From SHXR01 sp046160305 (GTDB taxonomy: Bacteria > Pseudomonadota > Gammaproteobacteria > Burkholderiales > SG8-39): a stretch of 64,000 nt of DNA. Of this stretch, positions 24,982 through 34,294 are shown piece by piece. The notes beneath the pieces were generated by a model. It worked only from the letters and a program-made list of their open reading frames with translations, was not told the origin of the DNA and did not search any database. The stretch's first letter is position 1, and every line of letters begins with the position of its first letter. The stretch covers positions 1-64,000 of the forward strand of contig JBJXGX010000176.1 of NCBI GenBank assembly GCA_046160305.1, in the 5' to 3' direction. Both the position numbers and the translations under genes were made by a program.

Positions 24982-26049
24982 ATGCTCTGGGATGTGTTCT
25001 GCCGCGTAGTCGACAACTACGGCGACATCGGCGTGTGCTGGCGCCTGTCCGCCCAACTTGCCGCGCGCGGCGACACTGTTCGCCTGTGGGTCGATGACCC
25101 GACGCCACTTGAATGGATGGCGCCGCAAGGCGCCGCTGGCGTAACGGTTGCGCGCTGGTCAAGCGATGCTGCATGGCCGGAACCCGGTGACGCAGTGATC
25201 GAGGCATTCGGTTGTGAATTGCCGGAGCTCTTCGTGCAGCGAATGGCACATCAACACGCGTTTGGACGCCCGCCCGTGTGGATCAATCTCGAATATCTGA
25301 GTGCCGAGCCCTACGTCGCGCGCAGCCATCGGCTGGTGTCGCCGCAACTTGTCGGACCGGGCGCCGGATTACGCAAGCAATTTTTCTATCCCGGATTCAC
25401 CGCCGACACCGGTGGCCTGTTGCGGGAATCCGATCTCGTATCACGACAGTCGCGGTTTGATGCCGCCGCGTGGCGCCAGGCGCACGGTCTCCATGCCAAA
25501 GACAGCGAGGGCATCGTTAGTCTTTTCTGCTATGACGGCGCACCATTGCGGGACCTGATTGGCGCGCTTGCGTCGCAGCCGACCGTGCTGGTCGCCACGC
25601 ATGGCATTGCGTCGCGCATGGTGACCGACATGCTGGGCCCCACATTGCGCGATGGCGTCTTGCGCGCGCTGCTTATGCCGGCACTCGCGCAGACAGAATT
25701 CGATCACCTGCTTTGGTCTTGCGATATCAACTTTGTCCGCGGCGAAGATTCGTTCGTGCGTGCGCTTTGGGCGGGTCGTCCTTTCGTCTGGCACATCTAT
25801 CCGCAATCGGACGATGCCCACGCGCGCAAGCTGCATGCGTTCAACGAGCTCTACTTGCGCGACGCAGCGCCCGAATTCGCCACGCACTATGCCGCGTTAT
25901 CAAACCGCTGGAACGGTCTTGTGCACGACGCTATCACCATGCCGGCCGCTACGCCGTGGCTTGACCACGCCGCGCACTGGCGTGAACGACTGCTTGGGCA
26001 AACCGACCTCGTCACCCAACTGCGTGCCCTGGCAGCCGTTACAGGCTAA
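24982..26049 (+). CDS. earP: Protein-arginine rhamnosyltransferase EarP
   Basis: Glycosyltransferase that adds rhamnose from dTDP-rhamnose to Arg32 of elongation factor P. Diagnostic motifs are WDVFCRVVDNYGDIGVCWRL at the N-terminus, holding the conserved aspartates of VDNYGD, and RGEDSFVRALWAGRPFVWHI followed by PQSDDAH in the C-terminal half. At 355 aa it is close to family length. ATG 24982 (MLWDVF) fits the family start; ATG 24961 would add seven residues. It lies 93 bases before efp, the arrangement usual for the pair. Confidence 0.93.
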   Translation: MLWDVFCRVVDNYGDIGVCWRLSAQLAARGDTVRLWVDDPTPLEWMAPQGAAGVTVARWSSDAAWPEPGDAVIEAFGCELPELFVQRMAHQHAFGRPPVWINLEYLSAEPYVARSHRLVSPQLVGPGAGLRKQFFYPGFTADTGGLLRESDLVSRQSRFDAAAWRQAHGLHAKDSEGIVSLFCYDGAPLRDLIGALASQPTVLVATHGIASRMVTDMLGPTLRDGVLRALLMPALAQTEFDHLLWSCDINFVRGEDSFVRALWAGRPFVWHIYPQSDDAHARKLHAFNELYLRDAAPEFATHYAALSNRWNGLVHDAITMPAATPWLDHAAHWRERLLGQTDLVTQLRALAAVTG

Positions 26050-26142
26050 AATCCCACGCTTCTATCGGGGAGCGTATCGCGCCGGCCTGCGTTTCAGACG
26101 CACGCTCTTTCTCGATATCAACCGTTCGATGATGGAAATACC

Positions 26143-26697
26143 ATGAAGATCGCCCAGGAAATCCGTGCCGGCAACGTAATCATGCAGGGCAAGGACCCGA
26201 TGGTGGTGCTGCGCACCGAGTACAGCCGCGGCGGCCGCAACGCGGCCACTGTTCGCATGAAATTGAAGAACCTCTTGTCCAACGGCGGCACCGAAGTCGT
26301 GTTCAAGGCCGACGACAAGATGGATCAGGTCATTCTCGAGAAAAAAGACTGCACGTACTCGTACTTCGCCGATCCGATGTACACCTTCATGGACGAGGAA
26401 TACAACCAGTTCGAAGTCGAAGCCGAAAACATGGGCGATGCGCTGAGTTATCTCGAAGACAACATGGCGGTCTCGGTCGTGTTCTACGATGGCCGCGCCA
26501 TCTCGGTGGAGATTCCGGCGAGCGTCGTGCGCGAAGTCGTGCAGACCGAACCGGCGGTGAAGGGGGATACGTCGGGCAAGGTGATGAAGAGCGCCAAGCT
26601 CGCCACCGGTTTCAATATCCAGGTGCCGCTGTTCGTGCAGACCGGCGACAAGATCGAGATCGACACGCGCACCCACGAATATCGCAAGCGGGTGTAG
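26143..26697 (+). CDS. efp: Elongation factor P, arginine-32 type
   Basis: Translation factor that relieves ribosome stalling at polyproline stretches. It has 184 residues in the usual three-domain layout, with KRV at the end. The tip of the first domain reads SRGGRNAA, placing an arginine at position 32 where the lysine type has Lys34; this is the residue rhamnosylated by EarP, whose gene is directly upstream. The agreement between modifier and acceptor supports both calls. Confidence 0.96.
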   Translation: MKIAQEIRAGNVIMQGKDPMVVLRTEYSRGGRNAATVRMKLKNLLSNGGTEVVFKADDKMDQVILEKKDCTYSYFADPMYTFMDEEYNQFEVEAENMGDALSYLEDNMAVSVVFYDGRAISVEIPASVVREVVQTEPAVKGDTSGKVMKSAKLATGFNIQVPLFVQTGDKIEIDTRTHEYRKRV

Positions 26698-26770
26698 GCG
26701 GCGCCACAGATTGTCGGTCCGCTTAGGTCGGACGCCAGGTTCTGCGCGGCGGGTCAGTCCACCCGGCTGA

Positions 26771-27745
26771 TCAGTCCGCCCGCGCGCCCGACTCTTTGAC
26801 CACGGCCGCCGACTTCTTGATTTCTTCTTGAATGAACGCACCGAAGCGCTCGGGCGTCGAGGTCACGGGCTCGGCGCCCACGTCCGCGAGGCGCGCCTTC
26901 ATGTCGGTCGCATCCAATATTTTCACGATTTCGGCATTCAGCCGTGACACGATCTCGCGCGGCGTTCCCGCAGGCGCGAGCACACCGAAGTAGGAGACGT
27001 AATCGAACCCTGGAAGGCCGGCTTCGGCGACCGTCGGTAGTTCTGGTGTGAGCACCGAGCGCTTGCCGCTGCTCACCGCCAGCGCGCGGACTTTGCCCGC
27101 TTTCAATTGAGGCAACACGGTCGACATCACGTTGAACATCATCGGAATCTCGCCCGCCAGCACGGCGGTCATCGCCGGCACGCTGCCCTTGTATGCGATG
27201 TGACTGATGTCGATGCCGGCCATCGACTTGAAAAGTTGCCCCGACAAATGTTGCGTGGTGCCGTTGCCGGCCGATCCGAAATTGAGTTGTCCAGGCCGCG
27301 CCCTGGCGAGCGCGATCAACTCCTGGACAGAATTGGCCGGAACCGATGGATTGACCACCAGGATATTGGCCATCGATGCGATCAGGCTCACCGGCGCGAA
27401 ATCTTTGATCGGGTCGTATGCGAGCTTGGTGAATAGCGAGACATTGACGGCGTTGACGGTCGAGTACACGAACAACGTATAGCCGTCGGCCGGTGCTCGG
27501 GCCACCGTTTCAGCGGCGATGTTGCTGCCTGCTCCGGCGCGATTCTCGACGATCAAGGGCTGCCCAAGGTGGTCAGCGAGCTTAGGGCCGATGATCCGAG
27601 CGAGCACATCGGCCACCCCCCCTGGCGGGAACCCAACGAGCACGCGAATAGGCTTGTTCGGGTAGCTTTGCGCAGTCGCGTTGCCGAGCGAAACGGCCGC
27701 CGAAAGCGCGAGCAGCGCACTCCTACACACAGACGCTCTTCTCAT
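26771..27745 (-). CDS. Bug/TctC-family periplasmic binding protein
   Basis: A second intact Bug protein, 324 aa, with signal peptide (residues 1-25, ending ATAQS) followed by YPNKPIRVLVGFPPGGVAD, IVENRAGAGSNIAAE, GYTLFVYST and FGSAGNGTTQHLSGQLF. It is similar to the one at 22469 throughout. It converges with efp and has no transporter neighbour. Ligand unknown, probably a small organic acid. Confidence 0.9.
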   Translation of the reverse strand: MRRASVCRSALLALSAAVSLGNATAQSYPNKPIRVLVGFPPGGVADVLARIIGPKLADHLGQPLIVENRAGAGSNIAAETVARAPADGYTLFVYSTVNAVNVSLFTKLAYDPIKDFAPVSLIASMANILVVNPSVPANSVQELIALARARPGQLNFGSAGNGTTQHLSGQLFKSMAGIDISHIAYKGSVPAMTAVLAGEIPMMFNVMSTVLPQLKAGKVRALAVSSGKRSVLTPELPTVAEAGLPGFDYVSYFGVLAPAGTPREIVSRLNAEIVKILDATDMKARLADVGAEPVTSTPERFGAFIQEEIKKSAAVVKESGARAD

Positions 27746-27849
27746 TTGTCCTCCTCAGTAACGTTAAGCGACAATTACATTCCGCCCCCACGTACGAACT
27801 GCCCAAAGCCATTCGCCACTCGGAACGGCGCATCCGGTACCGACGCATC

Positions 27850-28921
27850 TTAGACGACCTGTCCACGGACCAACGTATGGCCCACGTTACCAGGCAGCGT
27901 GCCGCTGAACGGCGAATAACGCGCCTTGGTATGAAAACGAGCGGGGTCGACTTCCCACGGCGCTTCCGGATCGATCACCCCTAGATCCGCATCCGAATCC
28001 GACCGAATGGCGCCCTTGCGGGGATACAAGCCAAAAAAACGGGCCGGTTGTTCACACGCAACGCGGGCCAGTTCCGGCAATGTCATCTCGCCTCGATGCA
28101 CGGCCGCCAGCAGCGATGGCAGAAACGTCTCCAATCCGGGTGTGCCGGGCGGACATTTCCACACGTCGTCTTCACCCGACAATTTTTCGTCGATTAGATG
28201 CGGCGCATGATCGGTGCAGACGATGTCGATCGCACCGCACCGCCGCGCGCAACGCGGCTGCTTCCGCCGGGTACGCAGCGGCGGACCCATGATCGCGGGG
28301 ACGCCTTGTGCCTCGATCGCCGATCGATCGAGATAAAGATGGTGCGGCGTGACTTCGATCGTCAGTTGCGTTGGTTTGAGCAGCGGCTTCATGCGTTGTG
28401 CCAACTCTACGGTCTGCGGACAACTCAACTGGCGGATGTGTATGCATGCACGTGTGGCGATCGCAGCGGCGCGCAGGCGGCTTGCGCCCATCAGCTCCGT
28501 TTCGGCGGGAAAGGCATCCGCGTACGCCATCGGATCCTTGTGTCCGGCCGCTTGCGAGCGTTGGCGTGCCGCCGCGCCGATCTCCGCATCGCCCCTTATA
28601 GACCGTGGCCAGCGTGCCGAGGCGTGCGACCGCTTCGAGAATGACAAGCAGCGTCGCGTTCGAACGCACCGCGAGCGCAGGGGCGGAACCACCGAGCGCG
28701 AAGTCTTCTTTGTGTGTAAAGCCCGGATCGCGCAAGTGCACATGCACATCGACCAACCCGGGAAGAACCACGAGCCCGGATGCATCGATGACCGCGCTGC
28801 CCGGAGCGATGGGCAGATCGATCCCCAAGCACGCAATACGGCCATCGCGGATGCCGATATCAATTGTCTGGATCGTACCGGCGCAGACCACGCGACCGTT
28901 CTTGATGAGGCAGTCGATCAT
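27850..28921 (-). pseudogene. Broken dihydroorotase/allantoinase-like gene
   Basis: The 5' part (from 28921) reads a normal amidohydrolase start: IDCLIKNGRVV, VIDASGLVVLPGLVDVHVHL and RDPGFTHKEDFA, with the metal-binding His-x-His. After about 35 further codons the frame runs into unrelated text near 28590, and the coding text continues in a second frame (IGAAARQR, MAYADAFPAETELMGASR, HIRQLSCPQTVEL, TPHHLYLD, VCTDHAPH) to 27850. About 60 residues with the TTVLDMPNT-type region are missing. So there is at least one frameshift and one internal deletion. The first bases overlap the aminotransferase stop as ATGA, a trace of an old operon. Confidence 0.85.
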
Positions 28922-29874
28922 GCGTGTTGCAGCGTCCGCTCAGCGGCGGCATAGACGGGAGTGAGCCAGTGCTCGTACTTCGCCATGCGAGCGTGCACGA
29001 CATCGTCGTAGAGTTTTTGCACGCATCGCGTGATCGGGCCGGGCTCGCCCGAGCCGATTTGCAGGCCATCGACACTCACGATCGGCACGATTTCGGCCGC
29101 CGTGCCGGCCAAGAAGATTTCTTCGGCGAGGTACAGCTCGGTGCGATCGATGTCTCTTTCGGTGACGGGCGAGGCAAGCTCGTCGCGGAGCAACATCATC
29201 GCCGTGTCGCGGGTGATGCTCTCCAGGATGCTTGCGGTAACGGATGGCGTGACTACTCGACCACCCCGCACCATGAACAGGCAGGCGGTCGGCGCTTCGG
29301 CGACCTTGCCATCGTGTCCGAGTAGAATCGCCGTGTCGTAGCCGTGCCGGCGCGCTTCGATGAGCGCCATCCTGCTGTTCAGATAGTTCGAGCCCGCCTT
29401 GATGCGCGGTGGCAGATCGGTCTCATTGATCCGCTTCCACGTGCTGATGCCCGCCCGAATACCCTTGCTCGAATCGAAGGCGCGGCCGCGCGGATTCACG
29501 ATCACGAAGTGGCTGGACATCGTTTGGGAGGCGAACTCGGCATCGCCACCGAGGTAGATGCCGTGGCGAAGCTGGATGTCGAATCGATGGCCGTTCGTAC
29601 GCGCAACCTCCAGCATGTGTGCGAGCAGCTCTTCCGGCTGCCACGGCGCCGGGATCCAAATCATGCGGGCCGATTCGAGCAGACGCCGATAGTGATCCGC
29701 GCATCGGAACACAAAGATCTCGTTGCACTCCTCGGACCAGTAGCCGCGAAATCCTTCGAAGACGTTGAGCCCGTACTTTCCCGCCGGGGAATGAATCGGG
29801 AAAACCGCTTCGTCACCGCGTACGATGCGTCCATCCATTCCGTAGAACCGATCCGCTGTCGTCGCCATCGTCAT
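28918..29874 (-). CDS. PLP fold-type IV aminotransferase (IlvE-like)
   Basis: Branched-chain-type aminotransferase, 318 aa, transferring an amino group between an amino acid and a 2-oxo acid. It shows GLNVFEGFRGYW near residue 36, RIKAGSNYLNSRMALIEAR with the pyridoxal lysine, GYDTAILLGHDGKVAEAP and an EIFLAGTAAEIVPI motif, all in family order. ATG 29868 is a second possible start, two codons later. It is followed by the broken dihydroorotase. The exact amino donor cannot be read; D-amino-acid or omega-amino acid use is not excluded. Confidence 0.83.
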   Translation of the reverse strand: MTMATTADRFYGMDGRIVRGDEAVFPIHSPAGKYGLNVFEGFRGYWSEECNEIFVFRCADHYRRLLESARMIWIPAPWQPEELLAHMLEVARTNGHRFDIQLRHGIYLGGDAEFASQTMSSHFVIVNPRGRAFDSSKGIRAGISTWKRINETDLPPRIKAGSNYLNSRMALIEARRHGYDTAILLGHDGKVAEAPTACLFMVRGGRVVTPSVTASILESITRDTAMMLLRDELASPVTERDIDRTELYLAEEIFLAGTAAEIVPIVSVDGLQIGSGEPGPITRCVQKLYDDVVHARMAKYEHWLTPVYAAAERTLQHA

Positions 29875-29908
29875 TCACCGGCCGCACGGATGCGGCTCGC
29901 TTCGATCG

Positions 29909-30052
29909 TCATTCGGGAATCCTCCTCGTGTCTTGCAGCAATCGTCCATATCCGGCGATTCCTTCGGTCAATCCACCGGTGCGCAGACTACCCCAAAGGA
30001 TCGCCTGATTCGTGCTCACTACCGGTTTGCCAAGATCGCGTTCGATCCATTC
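29909..30052 (-). pseudogene. C-terminal fragment of an Asp/Glu racemase-like gene (AMDase/maleate isomerase family)
   Basis: Reading the minus strand from 30052 gives 47 codons: EWIERDLGKPVVSTNQAILW, then LRTGG and GIAGYGRLLQDT, ending at TGA 29909-29911. This is the typical C-terminus of arylmalonate decarboxylase / maleate isomerase-family proteins (LE-LGKPVV-SNQA-LW, I-GYGRL). The upstream 200 residues are gone and the fragment abuts a truncated Bug gene. It lies 34 bases before the aminotransferase start. Confidence 0.65.
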
Positions 30053-30252
30053 TTCTCTACAAGGATGTTCTGTCCGAGGTTCGCGGATATGCGTTCGGCC
30101 AGCAGCCGCGAGAGGATGTCGGTCGAGCCGCCGGGCGGGTATGGCACGACCAGCTTGATCGGTTTGAATGGATACGGTTGTGCGAACGCGGTTTCGATCA
30201 GCGCGAAAGCCATGGCGATGATGGTCGATGCGATCGAAAGGCGAGTTTTCAT
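30053..30252 (-). pseudogene. N-terminal fragment of a Bug/TctC gene
   Basis: A signal peptide (MKTRLSIASTIIAMAFAL, then AFAQ) and the Bug start YPFKPIKLVVPYPPGGSTD, ILSRLLAERISANLGQNILV are followed abruptly by KNGSNAILANR and a stop at 30019. Only about 65 of the usual 320 residues remain. The break falls where NRPGA should follow ILVE. The remaining codons up to 30019 are the neighbouring relic read out of frame. Confidence 0.8.
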
Positions 30253-30521
30253 CGGAACCTCGTGCGTGATCGGATACACAGACTGTCGGGGGAGAACCTG
30301 CGAATCATACTTGTATTGTTCACCTCGAATGCGGCCGCGCATGGGCGCATTCGCAGCCGGAGGTCCACCCCTTTAGTAGAGCCGAATCGATGGGTCGGCG
30401 CAACCAAGCGGAATCTCCCACCGGAGAAGACCGGCGCGCTAAGGAGTCGCGTGATGCGAGAAAATCGGGAGTCCGACAATCGGTCGACAAGCCCGTGTCG
30501 AGCCTATGCTGGACTGATGGT

Positions 30522-31220
30522 CTACGGCGAAGCTGCGATCGCCATCGCGCTCACCACATAACGTTCCGGTCCCCCGGCCCGCAACGCATCGAACGGCCAA
30601 CAGGTGACAAGCGTAAGGCGCGTGGGGCCGCTGTTGGCCGCGACGTGAATATCGCTCTTGTCCACGACCTGCATGTCGCTCACGCGATAGTGGCGCGCCA
30701 CACCGTCTTCACGTTGCACGGTCAACGCGTCGCCACGCTTGAGGTTGCGCAAGAACGCGAAGTGCGTGTCGCGATGCCCGCCGATCACGCTGTTGCCCTC
30801 CCGGCCCGGTAGCGGCGTGCCGTGCATGTGCCCCGGCCCGAATGCGATAGCCCGGCCATCGGCCCCCGATAACACATAGAGTTGATCGCCGGTCGCGAGC
30901 GCATCAATGCGCGCCACCGGCCAGGTGTCGGCCCATGGCCACGGTTTCACCGCACGCTCGCCTGCGAGGGTCTTGTTCCAGGCATCGGCAATCAGGCATT
31001 GTGCGAATCGGGCTTTGGCGTGGATGTAGACGCCCTGTCCAAACTGCCAAAGACCTGCGCCGAGACAGGTGACGAGGAGTGCCGTTGCAATTCTGGGCAT
31101 GCGCCGTCGTGCTGCATTGGGCGCAGAGGGTAGCTCAGCGTAACCAAGGGGTAGCGCACACTCGACACCGAATGCTTCGTCCTGCGTTTGAAAACTATCG
31201 CTTGGCATCATCTTCCCCAT
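30522..31220 (-). CDS. Class GN sortase (proteobacterial)
   Basis: Sortase of the type found in some Gram-negative bacteria, 232 aa. An N-terminal membrane anchor lies at about residues 43-63. The catalytic residues are visible: His in VIGGHRDTHF, Cys in LTLVTCWPFDA and Arg in GGPERYVVSA. The enzyme would cut an LPxTA-like signal and transfer the protein, probably in the periplasm. The start at 31220 shares one base with the upstream stop (TGATG), showing translational coupling; the longer frame is rejected. Its substrate is the product of the preceding gene. Confidence 0.9.
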   Translation of the reverse strand: MGKMMPSDSFQTQDEAFGVECALPLGYAELPSAPNAARRRMPRIATALLVTCLGAGLWQFGQGVYIHAKARFAQCLIADAWNKTLAGERAVKPWPWADTWPVARIDALATGDQLYVLSGADGRAIAFGPGHMHGTPLPGREGNSVIGGHRDTHFAFLRNLKRGDALTVQREDGVARHYRVSDMQVVDKSDIHVAANSGPTRLTLVTCWPFDALRAGGPERYVVSAMAIAASP

Positions 31221-33328
31221 CAAACCGCGATGCGACGACGGTACTGCCAAAGCAAGCTTGCAACCAACAGCAGCAAGAAGCCAAGCATGATATTGAATCG
31301 TGCATCGGTGGCGGTGCGCGGCAGCTCGCCCGGCTGTGTTCCGAAGACCGCTTCGTGTTCCGCGCTATCCGGCAGATTGACCGGCAGGGCAATGCTCTTC
31401 AGTGGATCATCCGGTCGTCGCACGGGTGTTCGGTCGACGGCCACAAGACTGGTGTACTGCGATACCAGATGATGCGACAGCGCCACTTCCACGACGGCAG
31501 GTCGGACAAGGGCTTCGGATTGGCCGTCGCGCAGACTGTCGGTGAGTGCGCCAATTTTTTCGCGCGCCCACAAAACGCCCATGCCCGTGCCCGGACTCGC
31601 TGACGCCAGCGGCAGGGTAGCCTGCCATAGCGCGTCGCCATTCAATCCGGTGAGCTTTACCTCACCGCCCGCGCTGCTCAATGCCGCGCTGACCACGATC
31701 GGTTCGCCCAGATAAAGATCGGGCACGCGGTGCGGCCAGGCTTCGACCGGCGCATCGGTGTCCGATTTGGGCCAGGCGACCCGCACGCCTTTCAACACCG
31801 GCGACTCCAGCTTGGCGAACAGCGCGGACATCTTTTCCTTGACCTCTTCCACTTTGCCGATGTAGGTGAAAGTGCCCCGCCCGGCCTGCGCCGCCTTGTT
31901 CATGAAATGGCTGTTTGGTGCCGACCCGATGCCCACTGTAAAGAGGCGCGAGTCGCCCAGGTTGTCCGCGATCAGCTTGAATAGCTGCTCCTCGTTGCCT
32001 ACCGCGCCGTCGGTAAGAAAAATGACCTGACGCACGCGCTCCGGGCTTTCCTTGCCACTCAGCGCGAGATTCAGCGCGAGCGCCATTTCAGTGCCGCCGC
32101 GCGCACGCAGTTGTTGCACCCATCGCACCGCGGAGTTCACATTTTGGCGTGAGGCAGGCTGGGCGTCGGCAAACAACGCCCTGGCAGTCGAATTGAACTC
32201 GATCACGTTGAAGCGATCACCGGGGTGCAGGCGCTCTACTGCCATTTGCAGGGCTTCACGCGCCTGCACGATGGAAGCGCCTTCCATCGAACCAGAGGTG
32301 TCGATGACATAGATCACTTCGCGCGGCAACGCACGCACCGCAGCCGCATTGGGTGGCATCACCATCAACAGGCCGTATGTCTTGCCGTCCTTCTGCTCGG
32401 TAAAGAATGCAGCGTGCGCCTGCTCCGAGGCCACGGGCGTCCACACCAGCTCGAAATCGCGCGTTGCGCTGCTTTCACCTTCAAGCTCGATCTCGCGACG
32501 TTGCGCATCAATCTCCTTGACGCGCACCCGGTGATAGGGACTGTCCACTGCCGCGAGCGGTACACCGGCATCGAGGACCACGTTGATCTTGATCGGATTG
32601 AGCGGTTCCGCGAGACGGCGCGGATGCGGCACAAGCGGCGTGATGCGCGCGGCATCCACCACGGCATCGGTGTTGGCGGCCCAACCGGTGCCCGCGAGCC
32701 CCGCGACCTTCACGGCGCCAGGAATGTAGCGCGGCGTGATCGCCGTCGGAAAGCGGAGCGAAAATCGGCCATTGTCATAGCGCAAGGTCTGCTGGTATTC
32801 CAGCTCGACGGTAACTTCCTCGCGCGGGCCGATGTTGGCGACACTCGATGTGAAAAGGTTGGGGCGTTCCTGTTCCAGCAGCGCGGCACGCCGGCCGCCC
32901 GCTTTGGCTTCCTCGTAGAGTGCCTTGGCCGCGGCCTTTTCCTTGATCACGCCTTGTATCGCGCGTTCGCCGATACGCATCTTCAAATGATCGACGGCGG
33001 CATTCTCCGGCAGCGGAAATACGTAGATGCCCTCGAACCATTCGTCGTGCGGATTGCGAAACGTCTGGCGCACCGTCGTGCGCGCGACGATGCCCGATAC
33101 CCGTATCGTCACATCGGTGGACTGGCGCAGCCCTTCAAACGAGTCGCCGCCACCTTTGGGTTTGAACAACAATGTGCCGGATCGGGCGTCGTTCGGTTTC
33201 ATGGCGACTTCGCCGGCGGCATGGGCTGTTCTTGCATGCCAAACACTCGCGGCAAAGCCAAATGCGACGGCGATGGTTACGCGGGCCATCAAGGCTGCGG
33301 TCCGCCGGGTATGAAACAACCGATGCAT
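31220..33328 (-). CDS. Sortase-target VIT and VWA domain protein
   Basis: A 702-residue exported protein of the marine-proteobacterial sortase-target type. In order: signal peptide (about 1-38), VIT domain (about 50-200, with NPHDEWFEGIYVFPLPENAAV in its core and AKALYEEAKAGGRRAALLEQ, shown as two short parts here), VWA domain starting near REVIYVIDTSGSMEG with a full metal site DTSGS, and a C-terminal sorting signal. That signal is LPRTA at about residue 669, followed by a hydrophobic helix and RRRIAV. The protein probably ends up fixed in the envelope; its job is unknown. Related to inter-alpha-trypsin inhibitor heavy chain architecture. Confidence 0.9.
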   Translation of the reverse strand: MHRLFHTRRTAALMARVTIAVAFGFAASVWHARTAHAAGEVAMKPNDARSGTLLFKPKGGGDSFEGLRQSTDVTIRVSGIVARTTVRQTFRNPHDEWFEGIYVFPLPENAAVDHLKMRIGERAIQGVIKEKAAAKALYEEAKAGGRRAALLEQERPNLFTSSVANIGPREEVTVELEYQQTLRYDNGRFSLRFPTAITPRYIPGAVKVAGLAGTGWAANTDAVVDAARITPLVPHPRRLAEPLNPIKINVVLDAGVPLAAVDSPYHRVRVKEIDAQRREIELEGESSATRDFELVWTPVASEQAHAAFFTEQKDGKTYGLLMVMPPNAAAVRALPREVIYVIDTSGSMEGASIVQAREALQMAVERLHPGDRFNVIEFNSTARALFADAQPASRQNVNSAVRWVQQLRARGGTEMALALNLALSGKESPERVRQVIFLTDGAVGNEEQLFKLIADNLGDSRLFTVGIGSAPNSHFMNKAAQAGRGTFTYIGKVEEVKEKMSALFAKLESPVLKGVRVAWPKSDTDAPVEAWPHRVPDLYLGEPIVVSAALSSAGGEVKLTGLNGDALWQATLPLASASPGTGMGVLWAREKIGALTDSLRDGQSEALVRPAVVEVALSHHLVSQYTSLVAVDRTPVRRPDDPLKSIALPVNLPDSAEHEAVFGTQPGELPRTATDARFNIMLGFLLLLVASLLWQYRRRIAV

Positions 33329-33594
33329 GTGAGCTCCCTGTTTTTGAAAGTGACCGGCCGTATGGTCATGCGATGCATTTAGCCGGGCAAACAAGGCGCA
33401 AGCAGGGATCCACTTGTGGCAATGCGGCGCGCAATTGCGGCGCAAAGATGGCAAGGAGGGCGTCGTCAACGCCATCGTTTCGATCGACGGATTGAACTGC
33501 TCCCGCGACCGCCTATTTGCAACGGCGCACGCGCGCTTCGCAGGCTTTAGAGGATTTCGGCGCGCGTCGAGGCGGCCTTGTCCGCATCACTGAT

Positions 33595-34257
33595 TCATGT
33601 CCACAATGCCGGCAGATCGGCGATGCTCCCGATCAGACAGGTATGCGGCTCACGCGCGAGCTGATCGCGACGGTGGGCGCCGGTGAGGACGCCCACGCTC
33701 ACCGCCACGCCGGCGTTGCGCGCGGCTTGCAAATCGGACACCGTGTCACCGACATTGAGCACGTGACCTACATCGATAATCGCCGTTGCTTCCATCGCCC
33801 GAAAAATCAGGTAAGGCGCAGGGCGGCCCTGGGGAACCGCATCGCCGCAGATCACCGCATCCGCGACCCGATGCCAACCCAAGGCATCGATCAACAAATC
33901 GGCGATGTCGCGGTCGAATCCGGTGTTGAGGGCGATCTTGATGCCGCGCTCGCGTAGCCAATTGAAGGTCGCGAGGGCCCCGGGCATCGGCTCCGCCGCG
34001 CGCGTGAACGAGATCCTCATGTGATTCTTGAATGACGCGTACACCGCATCCACTCGCGCGGTATCGGAACCGAACTTGGGCGCAACAAGCGTCGCGATCG
34101 CCGCGCGTTTGGATGCACCGCGTACCGCATTGATCTGCGGAGCCGACACTTCCACCCCATGGTCTTCGAGCGCGGCCGCAAAAGCACGCGCCACATCGCC
34201 GCTATCCTTGACGGTCGTGCCCGCCATGTCGGCAACGACCAGTTTGATTGCTTCCAT
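33595..34257 (-). CDS. Phosphonatase-like HAD hydrolase
   Basis: HAD-superfamily hydrolase, 220 aa, resembling the PhnX-like group. Motif I is VVADMAGTTVKDSG with the nucleophile and acid aspartates replaced as D-M-A (family pattern D-x-A-GTT), then the helical cap (about 20-90), LNTGFDRD (motif II), VPQGRPAPYLIF and VGDTVSDLQAARNAG (motif IV). True PhnX cleaves phosphonoacetaldehyde using a cap lysine; this group is related but its substrate is not established. ATG 34257 gives the family N-terminus. It is 37 bases before the transporter stop's neighbour and not next to a transaminase. Confidence 0.8.
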   Translation of the reverse strand: MEAIKLVVADMAGTTVKDSGDVARAFAAALEDHGVEVSAPQINAVRGASKRAAIATLVAPKFGSDTARVDAVYASFKNHMRISFTRAAEPMPGALATFNWLRERGIKIALNTGFDRDIADLLIDALGWHRVADAVICGDAVPQGRPAPYLIFRAMEATAIIDVGHVLNVGDTVSDLQAARNAGVAVSVGVLTGAHRRDQLAREPHTCLIGSIADLPALWT

Positions 34258-34294
34258 TCGCTTATCTTCCGTGTTCGCCTTCCGGTCCCACCGC

